DNA of 64,000 nt from Pelagibius sp050330205 (lineage in GTDB: Bacteria > Pseudomonadota > Alphaproteobacteria > Kiloniellales > Kiloniellaceae), in the NCBI GenBank assembly GCA_050330205.1, contig JBHJOA010000028.1, forward strand, positions 1 to 64,000, written 5' to 3'. This document shows positions 33,239-43,065 of the stretch, piece after piece. The first letter of the stretch is position 1. Each line of letters opens with the position of its first letter. The notes below the pieces were generated by a model. That model was not told where the DNA came from. It did no database searches and worked only from the letters and a program-made list of their open reading frames with translations. The position numbers and the translations under genes were made by a program.

Positions 33239-34518
33239 TGCTGACCGTCATCGCCGTGCTGTTCTTCCTGTTCCTCGCCATCGGCGTGCCGGTCGCCTTC
33301 GCCCTCGGCCTGGCGACGGTGCCGGTGTTCCTGCTCGGCGACTACATGCCGCTGACCGTCGCCATGCAGCGCATGTACGGGGCGACGCAGTCGTTCCCGC
33401 TGCTGGCGGTGCCGTTCTTCATTCTCGCCGGCAACCTGATGAACATCACCGGCATCACCGACCGCCTGCTGACCTTCGCGAGACTGCTGACCGGCTGGAT
33501 GATCGGCGGCCTGGCGCAGGTCTCCATCGTGCTGAGCGCGCTGATGGGTGGTATCTCCGGCTCGGCGGTGGCGGACGCGGCGATGGAATCGCGCCTGCTG
33601 GGGCCGGCGATGGAGCGGCGCGGCTACGCCCGGGGCTTCACCGCCTCGGTGATCGCCTTCTCCTCGGTCATCACCGCGACGATCCCGCCCAGCATCGGTC
33701 TCATCCTGTTCGGCTTCATCAGCGAGGTTTCCATCGGCCGCCTGCTGCTGGGCGGCGTGGTGCCGGGCATCCTGATGACCGCCGTCCTGATGGGCGTCAC
33801 CTCGCTGGTCGCGCGGCGCATGGGCTACCAGCCCGAACTTGCCGAGCGACCCTCCTTCCGCGAGGTGGCGGCGAGCTTCTTCGACTGCATCTGGGCGCTG
33901 CTGTTCCCGGTCTTCCTGCTGGTCGGCTTCCGCTTCGGCGTGTTCACCGCCACCGAGGCCGGCGCCATCGTGGTGCTCTACGCGCTGGCCGTCGGGACCC
34001 TGGTCTACCGGGAACTGAACCTGGCCAACCTGCTGGCGGCGATGCGCGATTCCGTGATCGACATCGGCATGGTGATGCTGATCATCGTCATGGCGGCGGT
34101 GCTCGGCCACGCGCTCACCATCGAACAGGCGCCGGGCGCCATCACCGGCTTCCTTGCCGGCCTGCCGGGCGAGAAGTACGTCACCCTCTTCGCCGTGCTC
34201 GCCATCGTCTTCATTGCCGGCACGGTGATGGAGGCGACGGTCAACGTGCTGCTGGTGACGCCGCTGGTGCTGCCGGCCCTGGTGATGGTCGGCTTCGACC
34301 CGGTGCACATGGGCGTGGTGATGATCGTGCTGGTCTCGGTGGGCGGCAACACGCCGCCGATCGGCGTGATCATGTACACCGTCTGCGGCATCCTGAAGTG
34401 CAGCTTCGCCGACTTCGTGAAGTGGTCCTGGCCCTTCGTCGTGGCGATGATCCTGCTGATCGCGGTGATGGCGCTGGTGCCGGAGATCGTCCTCTTCCTG
34501 CCCAATCACCTGATGTGA
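33238..34518 (+). CDS. TRAP transporter large permease (DctM type)
   Basis: A 426-residue membrane protein with about 12 helices, the sodium-coupled transport subunit. Signatures include FPLLAVPFFILAGNLMNITGIT, GGISGSAVADAAME, TIPPSIGLILFG and VGGNTPPIGVIMY. It works with the preceding binding protein and small permease in the inner membrane. The SMP-30 gene starts 2 bp after its stop, tying lactone or sugar-acid metabolism to uptake. Confidence 0.95.
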   Translation: MLTVIAVLFFLFLAIGVPVAFALGLATVPVFLLGDYMPLTVAMQRMYGATQSFPLLAVPFFILAGNLMNITGITDRLLTFARLLTGWMIGGLAQVSIVLSALMGGISGSAVADAAMESRLLGPAMERRGYARGFTASVIAFSSVITATIPPSIGLILFGFISEVSIGRLLLGGVVPGILMTAVLMGVTSLVARRMGYQPELAERPSFREVAASFFDCIWALLFPVFLLVGFRFGVFTATEAGAIVVLYALAVGTLVYRELNLANLLAAMRDSVIDIGMVMLIIVMAAVLGHALTIEQAPGAITGFLAGLPGEKYVTLFAVLAIVFIAGTVMEATVNVLLVTPLVLPALVMVGFDPVHMGVVMIVLVSVGGNTPPIGVIMYTVCGILKCSFADFVKWSWPFVVAMILLIAVMALVPEIVLFLPNHLM

Positions 34519-34520
34519 CC

Positions 34521-35399
34521 ATGCCGGACGTCCAGGTACAGCACTGGCGCTTCGAGCGGCTGTCCGACGCGCGGGCCCGGCTGGGCGAGAGCCCGCTGTG
34601 GTCGGCGCGCGAGAACGCCGTGTGGTGGGTCGATGTGACCGGCCGCAAGCTGCTGCGCAGCGATGCCGACAGCGGGCGCACGCGGGTCTGGCGCACGCCG
34701 GAGGAAATCGGCTTCGTGGTGGCGACGGCAAGCGGGCTGGCGGTCGGCATGGAGAGCGGTCTCTTCCTCTTCGATGCCGCCGGCGGCGGCTTTTCGTTGA
34801 TCGTGCCGCTGGACGGCCGCAACGAGCGCTTCAACGATGCGGCGACCGATGCGGCGGGGCGTCTCTGGGCGGCCACCTGCGATATCGACAACAAGGCACC
34901 TCTCGGCCGCCTGCTGCGCATCGATCCCGACCTGACGGTGAACGAAATCGCCTCGGGCCTGATGACACCCAACGGCCTCGCCGTCGACAGCGATAGCGGC
35001 CGTCTCTACCTCTCCGACTCGCACCCGCAGGTGCGCTGCCTGTGGTGGCTGCCCTTCGATCCCGGCAGCGGCAGTGCGGGCGGGCGGCAGCTTCTGGCGA
35101 ACTTCCGTGAAATCGAGGGTCGCCCCGACGGCGGCACCCTCGATGCGGAGGGGACCTACTGGATTGCCGGGGTCGACGGCGCCGTCCTGCACGGCTTTTC
35201 CCCGGGCGGCGAGCGCCGCGCGGAGGTTACGACGCCGATGGCGAGCCCGACCAAGTTCGCCTTCGGCGGCAAGTCGCTGGAGGTCGCGTTTCTCACCTCG
35301 AAGACCGTGGCCGACGACGATGCCGGCGGCTTTCTTTACAAGGCGGTGCCCGGCCCGCGCGGGCGCCGCGAGAGCCGCTTCGGTTACCGCTCTGCCTGA
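34521..35399 (+). CDS. SMP-30/gluconolactonase family protein
   Basis: A 292-residue six-bladed propeller lactonase. Metal-ligand motifs are present: E23 in LGESPLW, the Asn of RFNDAATD, TPNGLAVD and the RPDGGTLD Asp. It would hydrolyse a sugar lactone, which fits a TRAP carrier for an aldonic or related acid encoded just upstream. The true lactone is unknown. Its last 16 bp overlap the end of the convergent SDR gene. Confidence 0.9.
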   Translation: MPDVQVQHWRFERLSDARARLGESPLWSARENAVWWVDVTGRKLLRSDADSGRTRVWRTPEEIGFVVATASGLAVGMESGLFLFDAAGGGFSLIVPLDGRNERFNDAATDAAGRLWAATCDIDNKAPLGRLLRIDPDLTVNEIASGLMTPNGLAVDSDSGRLYLSDSHPQVRCLWWLPFDPGSGSAGGRQLLANFREIEGRPDGGTLDAEGTYWIAGVDGAVLHGFSPGGERRAEVTTPMASPTKFAFGGKSLEVAFLTSKTVADDDAGGFLYKAVPGPRGRRESRFGYRSA

Positions 35400-36172
35400 G
35401 GCGCCGCGTCGGCGGACTTCTCCGGCAGGCGCGCCAGCAGCGGATCGGTCCAGGCCGGCGGCAGCAGCGACAGCAGCCATACGGCGGCGAACAGCCGGCG
35501 CGGGAAGACGATGCGGGCCCGGTTGACGGCGAGGCCGCGGCGGATGACGGCGGCGGCACGCCCAGCCTCCATCAGGAACGGCATGGGGAAGTCGTTCTTC
35601 GCGGTCATCGGACTTTTCACGTAGCCGGGGCAGATCACCGAGACGCCGATGCCCTCGCGCGCAAGGGTGCCGCGCAGGGCCTCGCCCCAGACCCGCACCG
35701 CCGCCTTGGAGGCGCAGTAGGCCGGCGCACCGGGGAAACCGCGGAAGCCTGCCAGCGAGGACATGATGGCGACCTGGCCACGGCGGCGCGGGCGCATCAG
35801 CTCGGCGGCGGCGAGGACGGTGTTGACGACGCCGTCGAGATTGATGGTGAGGATATGGCGGGCCTGGTCGTCGGACTCGCCGAAGGTGCCGGTGCCGGCC
35901 GAGACACCGGCGTTGGCGACCACCAGGTCGAGGGGGCGGCGGCTGTCCTGTTCGGCCATCCAGGCGGCGAGGGCGGCGGCCTCGCGGACGTCGACGACGC
36001 CCGTCGCGACCTCGGCGCCGGCGGCGCGGCAGCGCCCGGCGACGTCGTCCAGGCGGCCCCGGTCGCGTCCGGCGAGTGCGAGGAAAACGCCGGGCGCGGC
36101 GTAGTCGAGGGCGAGGGCGGCGCCGATGCCGCTGGAGCCGCCGGTGATGAGGATCGACTTCGGGTTCTTCAT
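35384..36172 (-). CDS. Short-chain dehydrogenase/reductase
   Basis: A 262-residue SDR with TGGSSGIG cofactor loop, ANAG (VVANAGVSAG), catalytic Ser in AIMSSLAGF and YCASK, so the active site is intact. The C-terminal extension with a hydrophobic stretch (AAVWLLSLLPPAW) suggests membrane association, as in DltE-like SDRs. The substrate is unknown. It converges on the SMP-30 gene with a 16-bp overlap and is read divergently from yicC across 143 bp. Confidence 0.88.
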   Translation of the reverse strand: MKNPKSILITGGSSGIGAALALDYAAPGVFLALAGRDRGRLDDVAGRCRAAGAEVATGVVDVREAAALAAWMAEQDSRRPLDLVVANAGVSAGTGTFGESDDQARHILTINLDGVVNTVLAAAELMRPRRRGQVAIMSSLAGFRGFPGAPAYCASKAAVRVWGEALRGTLAREGIGVSVICPGYVKSPMTAKNDFPMPFLMEAGRAAAVIRRGLAVNRARIVFPRRLFAAVWLLSLLPPAWTDPLLARLPEKSADAAPQAER

Positions 36173-36315
36173 GACGCTTCCTGTGCAGGTCCGGGCGGGC
36201 TTGTTGTGCTGGTGACGGGCCAGTATAAGTCAGCCCAGTACATTTGGGCGCCGGCCGCAAGGGGTGACGGCCGCTCGAGGTATGGCAGGGGACCAACCGA
36301 CGTGATCGCAGCACA

Positions 36316-37218
36316 GTGACAGGGACCGGCAAAGCGGTCCACAGCATGACCGGATTCGCCCGCCGCGACGGCGGCGATGCCGCGGCGAGCTGGACCTGGG
36401 AGGTCAAGAGCGTCAACGGCCGCAGCCTCGACGTGCGCGCGCGCCTGCCGCAGGGCTACGAGAGTCTCGACCCGGTGGTGCGGAGCGCCGTCACCGCCGC
36501 CTGCAGCCGCGGCAACGTGCAGGTGAACCTCGCGATGAAGCGCGGCACCGCCCCGCAGCAGTTGCAGGTCAACGAGGAACTGCTGGGACAGGTGCTCGAC
36601 CTCATGGCCAAGCTGGAGGCGCGCACCAAGGCGGCGCCGCCGCGGCTCGACGGCATCCTCGCCCTGCGCGGCGTGCTGGAAGCCGCCGAAGAAGAGGAGA
36701 GCGTCGAGCAGCAGTCCGCCCGCCTGGCGGCCCTGGAAGCCGACCTGCAGGCGGCGCTAGAGGCCCTGGTTGCCATGCGCGCGGCAGAAGGCGCGCGCCT
36801 GCTCGGCATGGCGCGCGGCCATCTCGACGAGATCGAGCGCCTGGCGACGGCGGCGCGGGCCTGCGCGGCGACCCAGCCGGAGACCCTGCGCCGGCGTCTC
36901 AAGGAACAGATCGCCCTGCTGCTGGAGGAGGGCACCGGCATCGCCGAGGAGCGGCTGACCCAGGAACTCGCGCTGCTGGCCGGCAAGGCCGACGTGCGCG
37001 AGGAACTCGACCGCCTCGCCGCCCACGTCGAGGCGGCGCGCGACCTGCTCGACCAGGGCGGTGCCGTCGGCCGCAAGCTCGACTTCCTCTGCCAGGAGTT
37101 CAACCGCGAGGCCAACACCCTCTGCTCCAAGTCGGCCGATGTGGAGCTGACGCGCATCGGCCTCGACCTCAAGTCCGCCATCGAGCAGCTGCGCGAGCAG
37201 GTGCAGAACGTCGAGTAG
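36316..37218 (+). CDS. YicC family endoribonuclease
   Basis: A 300-residue YicC-type protein. The N-terminal YicC domain starts SMTGFARRDG and includes SVNGRSLDVRARLP; the C-terminal DUF1732 domain ends in DFLCQEFNREANTLCSKS, the family hallmark. E. coli YicC is an endoribonuclease that controls small-RNA levels. The start is GTG 36316 or ATG 36346; homologs carry a few residues before SMTGFAR, favouring the former. gmk follows after 4 bp, a conserved pairing. Confidence 0.93.
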   Translation: MTGTGKAVHSMTGFARRDGGDAAASWTWEVKSVNGRSLDVRARLPQGYESLDPVVRSAVTAACSRGNVQVNLAMKRGTAPQQLQVNEELLGQVLDLMAKLEARTKAAPPRLDGILALRGVLEAAEEEESVEQQSARLAALEADLQAALEALVAMRAAEGARLLGMARGHLDEIERLATAARACAATQPETLRRRLKEQIALLLEEGTGIAEERLTQELALLAGKADVREELDRLAAHVEAARDLLDQGGAVGRKLDFLCQEFNREANTLCSKSADVELTRIGLDLKSAIEQLREQVQNVE

Positions 37219-37222
37219 CCCG

Positions 37223-37861
37223 ATGGTGGAGACCAACATCAAGCGCCGCGGTCTCATGCTGGTGCTGTCGTCGCCCTCCGGCGCCGGCAAGACCACCATC
37301 TCGCGCCGCCTGCTGGAAACCGACGGCAACCTCTCGCTGTCGGTCTCGGCCACCACGCGGCCGCCGCGCCCGGGCGAGAAGGAAGGCGAGGACTACTACT
37401 TCGTGAGCGGCGACCGCTTCGCCGCGATGGTGGCCGGCGGCGAGCTGTTGGAGCATGCCGTGGTGTTCGGCAACAACTACGGCACGCCGCGCGCGCCGGT
37501 GCAGCAGGCGCTCGAGGCCGGCTGCGACGTGCTCTTCGACATCGACTGGCAGGGCACCCAGCAGCTGCGCGAGACGGCGCGCGAGGACCTGGTCAGCGTC
37601 TTCATCCTGCCGCCGTCGACGGCCGAACTGGAGCGACGCCTGCACACGCGCGCGCAGGACAGCGACGAGGTGGTGCGCGGCCGCATGGCCAAGGCCGCCG
37701 ACGAGATGAGCCACTGGGCGGAGTACGACTACATCGTCATCAACGACGACCTGGAGGCCAGCGTCGCGCAGGTGGAGGCGGTCCTCACCGCCGAGCGCCT
37801 GCGGCGCGAGCGCCGCGTCGGCCTGCGCGCCTTCGTCGAGACGCTACGCGCCGGCTCCTGA
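37223..37861 (+). CDS. gmk: Guanylate kinase
   Basis: A 212-residue enzyme phosphorylating GMP to GDP. The P-loop is SSPSGAGKTT (16-25), with the GMP-binding SVSATTRPPRPGEKEGEDYYFV and the DIDWQG motif. It is coupled to yicC and its last 18 bp overlap the end of convergent rsmA. Confidence 0.96.
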   Translation: MVETNIKRRGLMLVLSSPSGAGKTTISRRLLETDGNLSLSVSATTRPPRPGEKEGEDYYFVSGDRFAAMVAGGELLEHAVVFGNNYGTPRAPVQQALEAGCDVLFDIDWQGTQQLRETAREDLVSVFILPPSTAELERRLHTRAQDSDEVVRGRMAKAADEMSHWAEYDYIVINDDLEASVAQVEAVLTAERLRRERRVGLRAFVETLRAGS

Positions 37862-38704
37862 AGCCGCGTCCAGGGCCCGGGCCAGCGCACAGAACTGCTC
37901 CACCGACAGCTCCTCGGCGCGCGCCGTCGGCGCGATGCCGGTCTCCTCGAGCAGGCGCGCGGGATCGCCGCCCAGCGACTTGAGGCTTTGCCGCAGCATC
38001 TTGCGGCGATGGCCGAAGGCGGCGGCGGTCGCCCGCTCCAGCGCCGCCAGGGAGGCTGGCGCCAGCGGGCCGGCACGCGGCGTGAGCGCGACCACCGTGG
38101 AGGTGACCTTTGGCGGCGGGGTGAAGGCGCGCGGCGGGATGTCGAACAGCGGCCGCGGCGTGCAGAGCCATTGCGTCAGCACCGAAAGACGGCCATAGGC
38201 GCCGCTGCGCGGCACGGCGACGAGGCGTCCGGCCACCTCCTTCTGGAACATCAGCGTCATTGCCGAGAAGGTGCCGGGGTCGCCGGCGAGGGCGGTCAGC
38301 CAGCGCACCAGCAGGGCGGTCGAGATGTTGTAGGGCAGGTTGCTGACGATCTGCCGCGGCGGCGGACCCAGCTGCGCGAGATCGACCTCCAGGGCATCGC
38401 CCTCGACGACCTCCAGGCGCCCCGGATAGGCGGCGGCCAGCTCGGCCAGGGCTTCCAGGCAGCGGCGGTCCTTCTCGACGGCGACCAGCCGTGCCGCGCC
38501 CTCGACCAGCAGGGCGCGGGTCAGGCCGCCGGGGCCGGGGCCGACCTCGATGACGGTGCCCCGAGACAGGTCCGGTGCCGCCCGGGCGATGCGTCCGGTG
38601 AGGTTGAGGTCGAGCAGGAAATGCTGGCCGAGCGCCTTGCGCGCGCCGAGGCCGTAGCGCGCGATGACCTCGCGCAGCGCCGGCAGCTCCGGCTGCGCGG
38701 TCAT
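37844..38704 (-). CDS. rsmA: 16S rRNA dimethyladenosine transferase RsmA (KsgA)
   Basis: A 286-residue methyltransferase that dimethylates the two adenines in the 3'-terminal hairpin of 16S rRNA. Motifs: KALGQHFLLD, SAM-binding VIEVGPGPGGLTRAL, and catalytic NLPYNIST. The start overlaps the pdxA stop (ATGA). pdxA-rsmA downstream of surA and lptD is the classical order. Confidence 0.96.
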   Translation of the reverse strand: MTAQPELPALREVIARYGLGARKALGQHFLLDLNLTGRIARAAPDLSRGTVIEVGPGPGGLTRALLVEGAARLVAVEKDRRCLEALAELAAAYPGRLEVVEGDALEVDLAQLGPPPRQIVSNLPYNISTALLVRWLTALAGDPGTFSAMTLMFQKEVAGRLVAVPRSGAYGRLSVLTQWLCTPRPLFDIPPRAFTPPPKVTSTVVALTPRAGPLAPASLAALERATAAAFGHRRKMLRQSLKSLGGDPARLLEETGIAPTARAEELSVEQFCALARALDAASGAGA

Positions 38705-39756
38705 GACGGCGCAGCCGAACGGTGCGCCGCGGCGGCCATCTCCGCGGCCATGCGCAGGGCGGCCAGCAGGCTCGCGGGAGAGGCTTTACCGCGCCCGGCG
38801 ATGTCGAGCGCCGTGCCGTGGTCCGGCGAGGTGCGGACGATCGGCAGGCCGAGGGTCACGTTCACGCCGCCCTCGAAGTCGATGGTCTTGATCGGGATCA
38901 GCGCCTGGTCGTGGTACATGCAGAGGGCGGCGTCGTAGCCGCGCCGCGCCGCGGCGTGGAACAGGCTGTCGGCGGGCAGCGGGCCGACGGCGTCGATGCC
39001 GTCCGCGCGCAGCCGCGCCACCGCCGGGCGTACCACGGCCTCGTCCTCGCCGCCCAGACGGCCGCCTTCGCCGGCATGCGGATTGAGGCCGGCGACCGCC
39101 AGGCGCGGCCGCTCGACGGCGAAGAAGCGCCGCAGGGCCGCGGCCGTCGTGCGCCCGGTCGCGACGATCAGGTCGCCCGTCAGCACGTCCGGCACCCGGG
39201 CGAGCGGCAGGTGCACGGTGACCGGCACCACGCGCAGCTGCGGACAGGCCAGCATCATCACCGGCGCCGGTGGGGCGCCGGCGGCCTCGTCACGGCTCAG
39301 CTCGGCGAGAAACTCGGTGTGCCCGGGGTGGCGAAAACCCGCCTCCATGAGCACCTGCTTGTGGATCGGATTGGTGACCACCGCCGCGGCGCTGCCTGCC
39401 TGCGCCAGGGCCACGGCGCGGCGGATCGAGTCGAGCACTGCCGCCGCGTTGGCGCTGTCGAGGCGGCCCGGCTCGGCCGCCACCCGGCAATTCAACGGCA
39501 GTACAGGCAGCGCGTCGGGGAAGGTCGCGGCGGCCTCCGCCGGCGCGGCGATCTCGGCGACCGGCAGGTCGAAACCGAGGCGCGCCGCCAGGTCGCGGAG
39601 GCGCTGCGGGTCGTCGATGACGAAGAAAGGAGCCAGCGCTTCGGCCGAGCGCCGCCGCCAGGCCGCCAGCGCGATCTCGCCGCCGATGCCGGCCGGCTCC
39701 CCCATGGTCAGCGCCAGAGGAGGCAGCGTCGGGGCCGGCCGGTCCGACACTCTCAA
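38701..39756 (-). CDS. pdxA: 4-hydroxythreonine-4-phosphate dehydrogenase PdxA
   Basis: A 351-residue NAD-dependent, metal-binding enzyme of vitamin B6 synthesis. Motifs: TMGEPAGIGGEI, TNPIHKQVL, GLNPHAGEGG, MYHDQALIPIK and TSPDHGTALDIAG, including the His metal ligands. It seems to start at TTG 39756 or GTG 39750; no ATG occurs before the conserved LTMGEPAG. It sits 30 bp after surA. Confidence 0.95.
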   Translation of the reverse strand: MRVSDRPAPTLPPLALTMGEPAGIGGEIALAAWRRRSAEALAPFFVIDDPQRLRDLAARLGFDLPVAEIAAPAEAAATFPDALPVLPLNCRVAAEPGRLDSANAAAVLDSIRRAVALAQAGSAAAVVTNPIHKQVLMEAGFRHPGHTEFLAELSRDEAAGAPPAPVMMLACPQLRVVPVTVHLPLARVPDVLTGDLIVATGRTTAAALRRFFAVERPRLAVAGLNPHAGEGGRLGGEDEAVVRPAVARLRADGIDAVGPLPADSLFHAAARRGYDAALCMYHDQALIPIKTIDFEGGVNVTLGLPIVRTSPDHGTALDIAGRGKASPASLLAALRMAAEMAAAAHRSAAPS

Positions 39757-39786
39757 GGCCTGGATCGGGGTGGCGTCGGCCGCCTG

Positions 39787-40764
39787 TCAGATCCGGACAT
39801 CGACGTTGGCCGTGCGCCGCAGTTCCTGCATCGAGCGCTGGGCAAGCTGGTCCACCCGCTGGTTGGTCAGCGATTCCTGGATGCGTGCGCGGTCGATGTC
39901 CTGCCCCTCGTTCTTGCGCATGTCCCGCAGGAAGAGGATGTGGAAGCCGGAAAGCGTGCGCACCGGAGGCGAAACCTCGCCCGGTCCCATCTGGGCCAGC
40001 ACTGAGTTCAGCTCTTCGTCGAGTTCGCCGTCGCGTACCCAACCCAGGTCGCCGCCGAGGGTGGCGGTGACGGACTGCGAGAACTGGCGGGCGAGGCCGG
40101 CGAAGTTGGCGCCGCGGCGCAGTTCGTCGAACAGGCGGTTGGCGTTGGCCAGCGCCTCGGCCTCCCGCGCTGTCGACTCGACGGGAACGAAAATCTCGGC
40201 GACGCGCCGTTCGACGGCGCCACGCCGGGCGGCGAGACGGTTGGCGACCTCCTCGACCTCCTCGGGCGCGATGACCACGTTCGGCCGCACCCGCCGCTGC
40301 ACGACGGACTGCCAGGCGATCTGGGCGCGAATCTGGTCGATCAGGGTGGTGGGGATCACGCCGCGGTTGCGCAGCATGGTGAGAAACTGACCTTCGGTCA
40401 TGTTGTTCTGCTGGGCGATCTGCTCCAGCGCGCCGGCGATGTGCGTCTCGGAAACACTGATGTCGAGCCGTTGGGCTTCCTGCATCTGCAGGCGCTCGTC
40501 GATCAGGCTGTTCAGAACCTGCGGCGTCAGCCGCCGGCGCAAATCCTGGGTGTCCTCGACGCCGGCGGCGATGATGGCCAGCTGCAGGCGCATGGCGAGA
40601 TCGAGGACCGAGATGACGTCGTCGTTGACCACGGCAGCCGGACGGAAGAGGTCCTGCTGGGCCTCGGCCGGGCCGGGCGCCCAGGCCATCGACAGCAGCA
40701 GGGCGCAGAGGCCGGCAAGGCAGCCTCGCCGCACAACCGTGAGTGGTTCTCGCAACGAACTCAT
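39787..40764 (-). CDS. surA: SurA-like periplasmic peptidyl-prolyl isomerase
   Basis: A 325-residue exported chaperone for outer-membrane proteins. A signal peptide (to about AEA, residue 35) is followed by the SurA N-terminal domain (AAVVNDDVISVLDLAMRL) and a single parvulin domain (FSQSVTATLGGDLGWV, PPVRTLSGFHILFL). E. coli SurA has two parvulin domains; one is common in alphaproteobacteria. GGAAGAAG precedes ATG 40764. It lies after lptD, whose barrel it would help fold. Confidence 0.92.
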   Translation of the reverse strand: MSSLREPLTVVRRGCLAGLCALLLSMAWAPGPAEAQQDLFRPAAVVNDDVISVLDLAMRLQLAIIAAGVEDTQDLRRRLTPQVLNSLIDERLQMQEAQRLDISVSETHIAGALEQIAQQNNMTEGQFLTMLRNRGVIPTTLIDQIRAQIAWQSVVQRRVRPNVVIAPEEVEEVANRLAARRGAVERRVAEIFVPVESTAREAEALANANRLFDELRRGANFAGLARQFSQSVTATLGGDLGWVRDGELDEELNSVLAQMGPGEVSPPVRTLSGFHILFLRDMRKNEGQDIDRARIQESLTNQRVDQLAQRSMQELRRTANVDVRI

Positions 40765-40859
40765 AGCTTCTTCCAGATGTTCTACCGTGACGGCGCGCAG
40801 TATATCGTGGCGCCTGCGGGCGTTACAAACGGAAGCTGAGGCGGAGCGGCCTCCGGTCC

Positions 40860-43058
40860 TCAGCCGCCGCCCGCCTCGCCGAGCCCTTTGAAGACGACGC
40901 GGACGAAGATGCTGTCGTCCTGCTCCAACTCGCGATCGCGGAAGTCGGTGCGCTGGGCCACGCCTTCGATGAGGAAACACTCGTCCTGGTAGGTGAGGCT
41001 GATGGCGGAGCGCAGGGCGCGGTCGTCGATGAGGTCGCGCCGGTGGCGGAAGCCGACCGACCAGTTTTCCGTGAGGCGGGAGGAGATGCCGAAGGCGACC
41101 TCCTCGCGGTCGCCGAATTCGTCGTTGGCGCCGTTGATGAAGAAGTAGGAGAGGTCGAGGTTGAGCGCCCGCGGGCCGACCTTGATGTCGAACTCGCTGC
41201 GTTCGGCGTTGAGGTCGTCCTTGTCGAGGCGGAAGCGGTACAGCAGGTCGAGATACTCGAAGGGCCGCAGCTGCACCCTGCCGACCACGTCGGAGAGCTT
41301 GTCCTCGAGACCGGACCCCTCGGCGAAGACATCGCGGTTCTCGGTGAGGCGATAGCTCTGGCCGATGAAGGCGCCGGCCGACCCGCCGTTCTCGAAGCCG
41401 ACCGTCCACTTGAGGCCGTAGTTGAAGCGGGTGCCGGAGTCGACCCGGTCGCGCCCAGGAAAGCGGTTGAGTTCGAAGATGTTGGTATCGTCGAACTCGA
41501 AGTCCAGGCTGTCCTCGTTAGGGATATCGCTTGGATTGGATCCGTTGGGCGCCAGCACTGCCTGCGCGATGGGCTCGAAGACCTGCTGCACCGAGCCGTC
41601 CTGGCGCGCCCAGGGATAACTCCATTTCACCGCCAGCTGCGGAAAGACGCGGCCGGTGGTGTCGCTGCCAGGGGCGTTGGAGGGATTGACGTTGGACGAT
41701 CCGGGCACCACGCCGTGGGTCCAGTAGCCGTCCGCCTGCACCTGGGCGGTCACCTCGTAGAGGTCGCCCAGCGGCCCGACGTAGGGCAGGTGGTAGCCGC
41801 CGACCACGGAGATGCGGCGGCTGTCCCGGCCCTCGATCCGGGTCAGCGCCATCAGGTTCGCGTCGACGGTGTAGCGGCCGCCGGGCAGGCCGACCCCCGG
41901 CTCGCTGGTGAAGTTGTAGTCGGCCAGCGGTGCGACGATGGGAAACTCGTTGTTGCGGTCTTGTTCGCGCAGCCCCTGGTAGGCGAGCCCGCGCACGGCC
42001 GCATGGTTGCGGCCCTTGAGACCCTCCAGGTAGCCCTCGCTGGTCAAAGTGCGCGAACTGTCGAACCGGTAGGCGCGCAGATAGGTGTCGTCGGTGGTGC
42101 GGTTGGCGTCGAACCCCCAGCGCCAGACATCGTCGATCTCGAACCTGCCCTCGGCGTCGATGTGGCCGCGGAAGCGATCCTCGGCAACGCTGTCCCCAGC
42201 ATCCTCGCGGTCGGCGACGGTGGCGCTGCCGGCGACGCGCAGTTCGCCGTCAGTGAAGAGGTGACGGTACTCGCCGGTCAGGTTGAGGCCCTGCTCCGTC
42301 GAGATGATCGGCGCGAAGGTGAAGTCCTTGGTGTCGTCGATCTCCCAGAAGTAGGGCACCTCCGCGGTATAGCCCAGGAAGTCGCTGGAGCCGACGGTGG
42401 GCGCCAGAAACCCGCTGCGGCGGTCGACCGTCGGGTCCGGGTGTCTCAGGTAGGGGGTGTAGAGCACCGGGATGCCGAAGAACTCGAGCCAGGCGTCGTA
42501 GTAGATGACGTCCTTGGCTTCCTGGTCGTGGATCACCTCGTTGGCCTTGATCTGCCACAGCGGCGCGCGTGTGGGATCGTCCCGGCACAGCTCGCAGGGG
42601 CTGTAGACGCCCTTGCGGAAGACAGTGCGGTTGCCGCCGGTGCGCGTGCCGCTGGCCGCCGCCACCCGCGTGTTGTCGGCCAGCAGGACGCGGATGTCGC
42701 GGATGAATCCTTCCTTGAGGTCGCCGGTCATGGTCACGAAGTCGGCGGAGACCATGTCGCCGTTCGGCTCGATCAGCGTCACGTTGCCTTCGGCGGTCAC
42801 GGTATCGCCGATGATGTCGTAGGTGACCCGGTCGCTGAGCAGTACGCGGCCCGACTGCGCGATCTCGACATTGCCGGAGGCTATGACGAGTCCGTTGGTC
42901 TCGTCATAGCTCAGCTCGTCGGCGGTAATGAGCGCCGGCGTGCTCTCGAGCGCCTCGATATCGAGGTTCTGTGCCGTCGCTGCCCCCGCGGCAACGGCGA
43001 ACGCCGCAAGAATGACGACGGCCAAGGCCGTCGTTCGCCCCAATCCCCCCCTTGTCAT
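40860..43058 (-). CDS. lptD: LPS-assembly protein LptD
   Basis: A 732-residue outer-membrane barrel that inserts lipopolysaccharide in the outer leaflet. A signal peptide (1-29) precedes the OstA jelly-roll (ALITADELSYDETNGLVIASGNVEI), a short Cys pair region (SPCELCRDDP), then the barrel (YLRHPDPTVDRRSGFLAPTVG). It lies 7 bp after lptG, so the transport bridge LptF-LptG and LptD are made together. Confidence 0.95.
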   Translation of the reverse strand: MTRGGLGRTTALAVVILAAFAVAAGAATAQNLDIEALESTPALITADELSYDETNGLVIASGNVEIAQSGRVLLSDRVTYDIIGDTVTAEGNVTLIEPNGDMVSADFVTMTGDLKEGFIRDIRVLLADNTRVAAASGTRTGGNRTVFRKGVYSPCELCRDDPTRAPLWQIKANEVIHDQEAKDVIYYDAWLEFFGIPVLYTPYLRHPDPTVDRRSGFLAPTVGSSDFLGYTAEVPYFWEIDDTKDFTFAPIISTEQGLNLTGEYRHLFTDGELRVAGSATVADREDAGDSVAEDRFRGHIDAEGRFEIDDVWRWGFDANRTTDDTYLRAYRFDSSRTLTSEGYLEGLKGRNHAAVRGLAYQGLREQDRNNEFPIVAPLADYNFTSEPGVGLPGGRYTVDANLMALTRIEGRDSRRISVVGGYHLPYVGPLGDLYEVTAQVQADGYWTHGVVPGSSNVNPSNAPGSDTTGRVFPQLAVKWSYPWARQDGSVQQVFEPIAQAVLAPNGSNPSDIPNEDSLDFEFDDTNIFELNRFPGRDRVDSGTRFNYGLKWTVGFENGGSAGAFIGQSYRLTENRDVFAEGSGLEDKLSDVVGRVQLRPFEYLDLLYRFRLDKDDLNAERSEFDIKVGPRALNLDLSYFFINGANDEFGDREEVAFGISSRLTENWSVGFRHRRDLIDDRALRSAISLTYQDECFLIEGVAQRTDFRDRELEQDDSIFVRVVFKGLGEAGGG

Positions 43059-43065
43059 AAGCCGA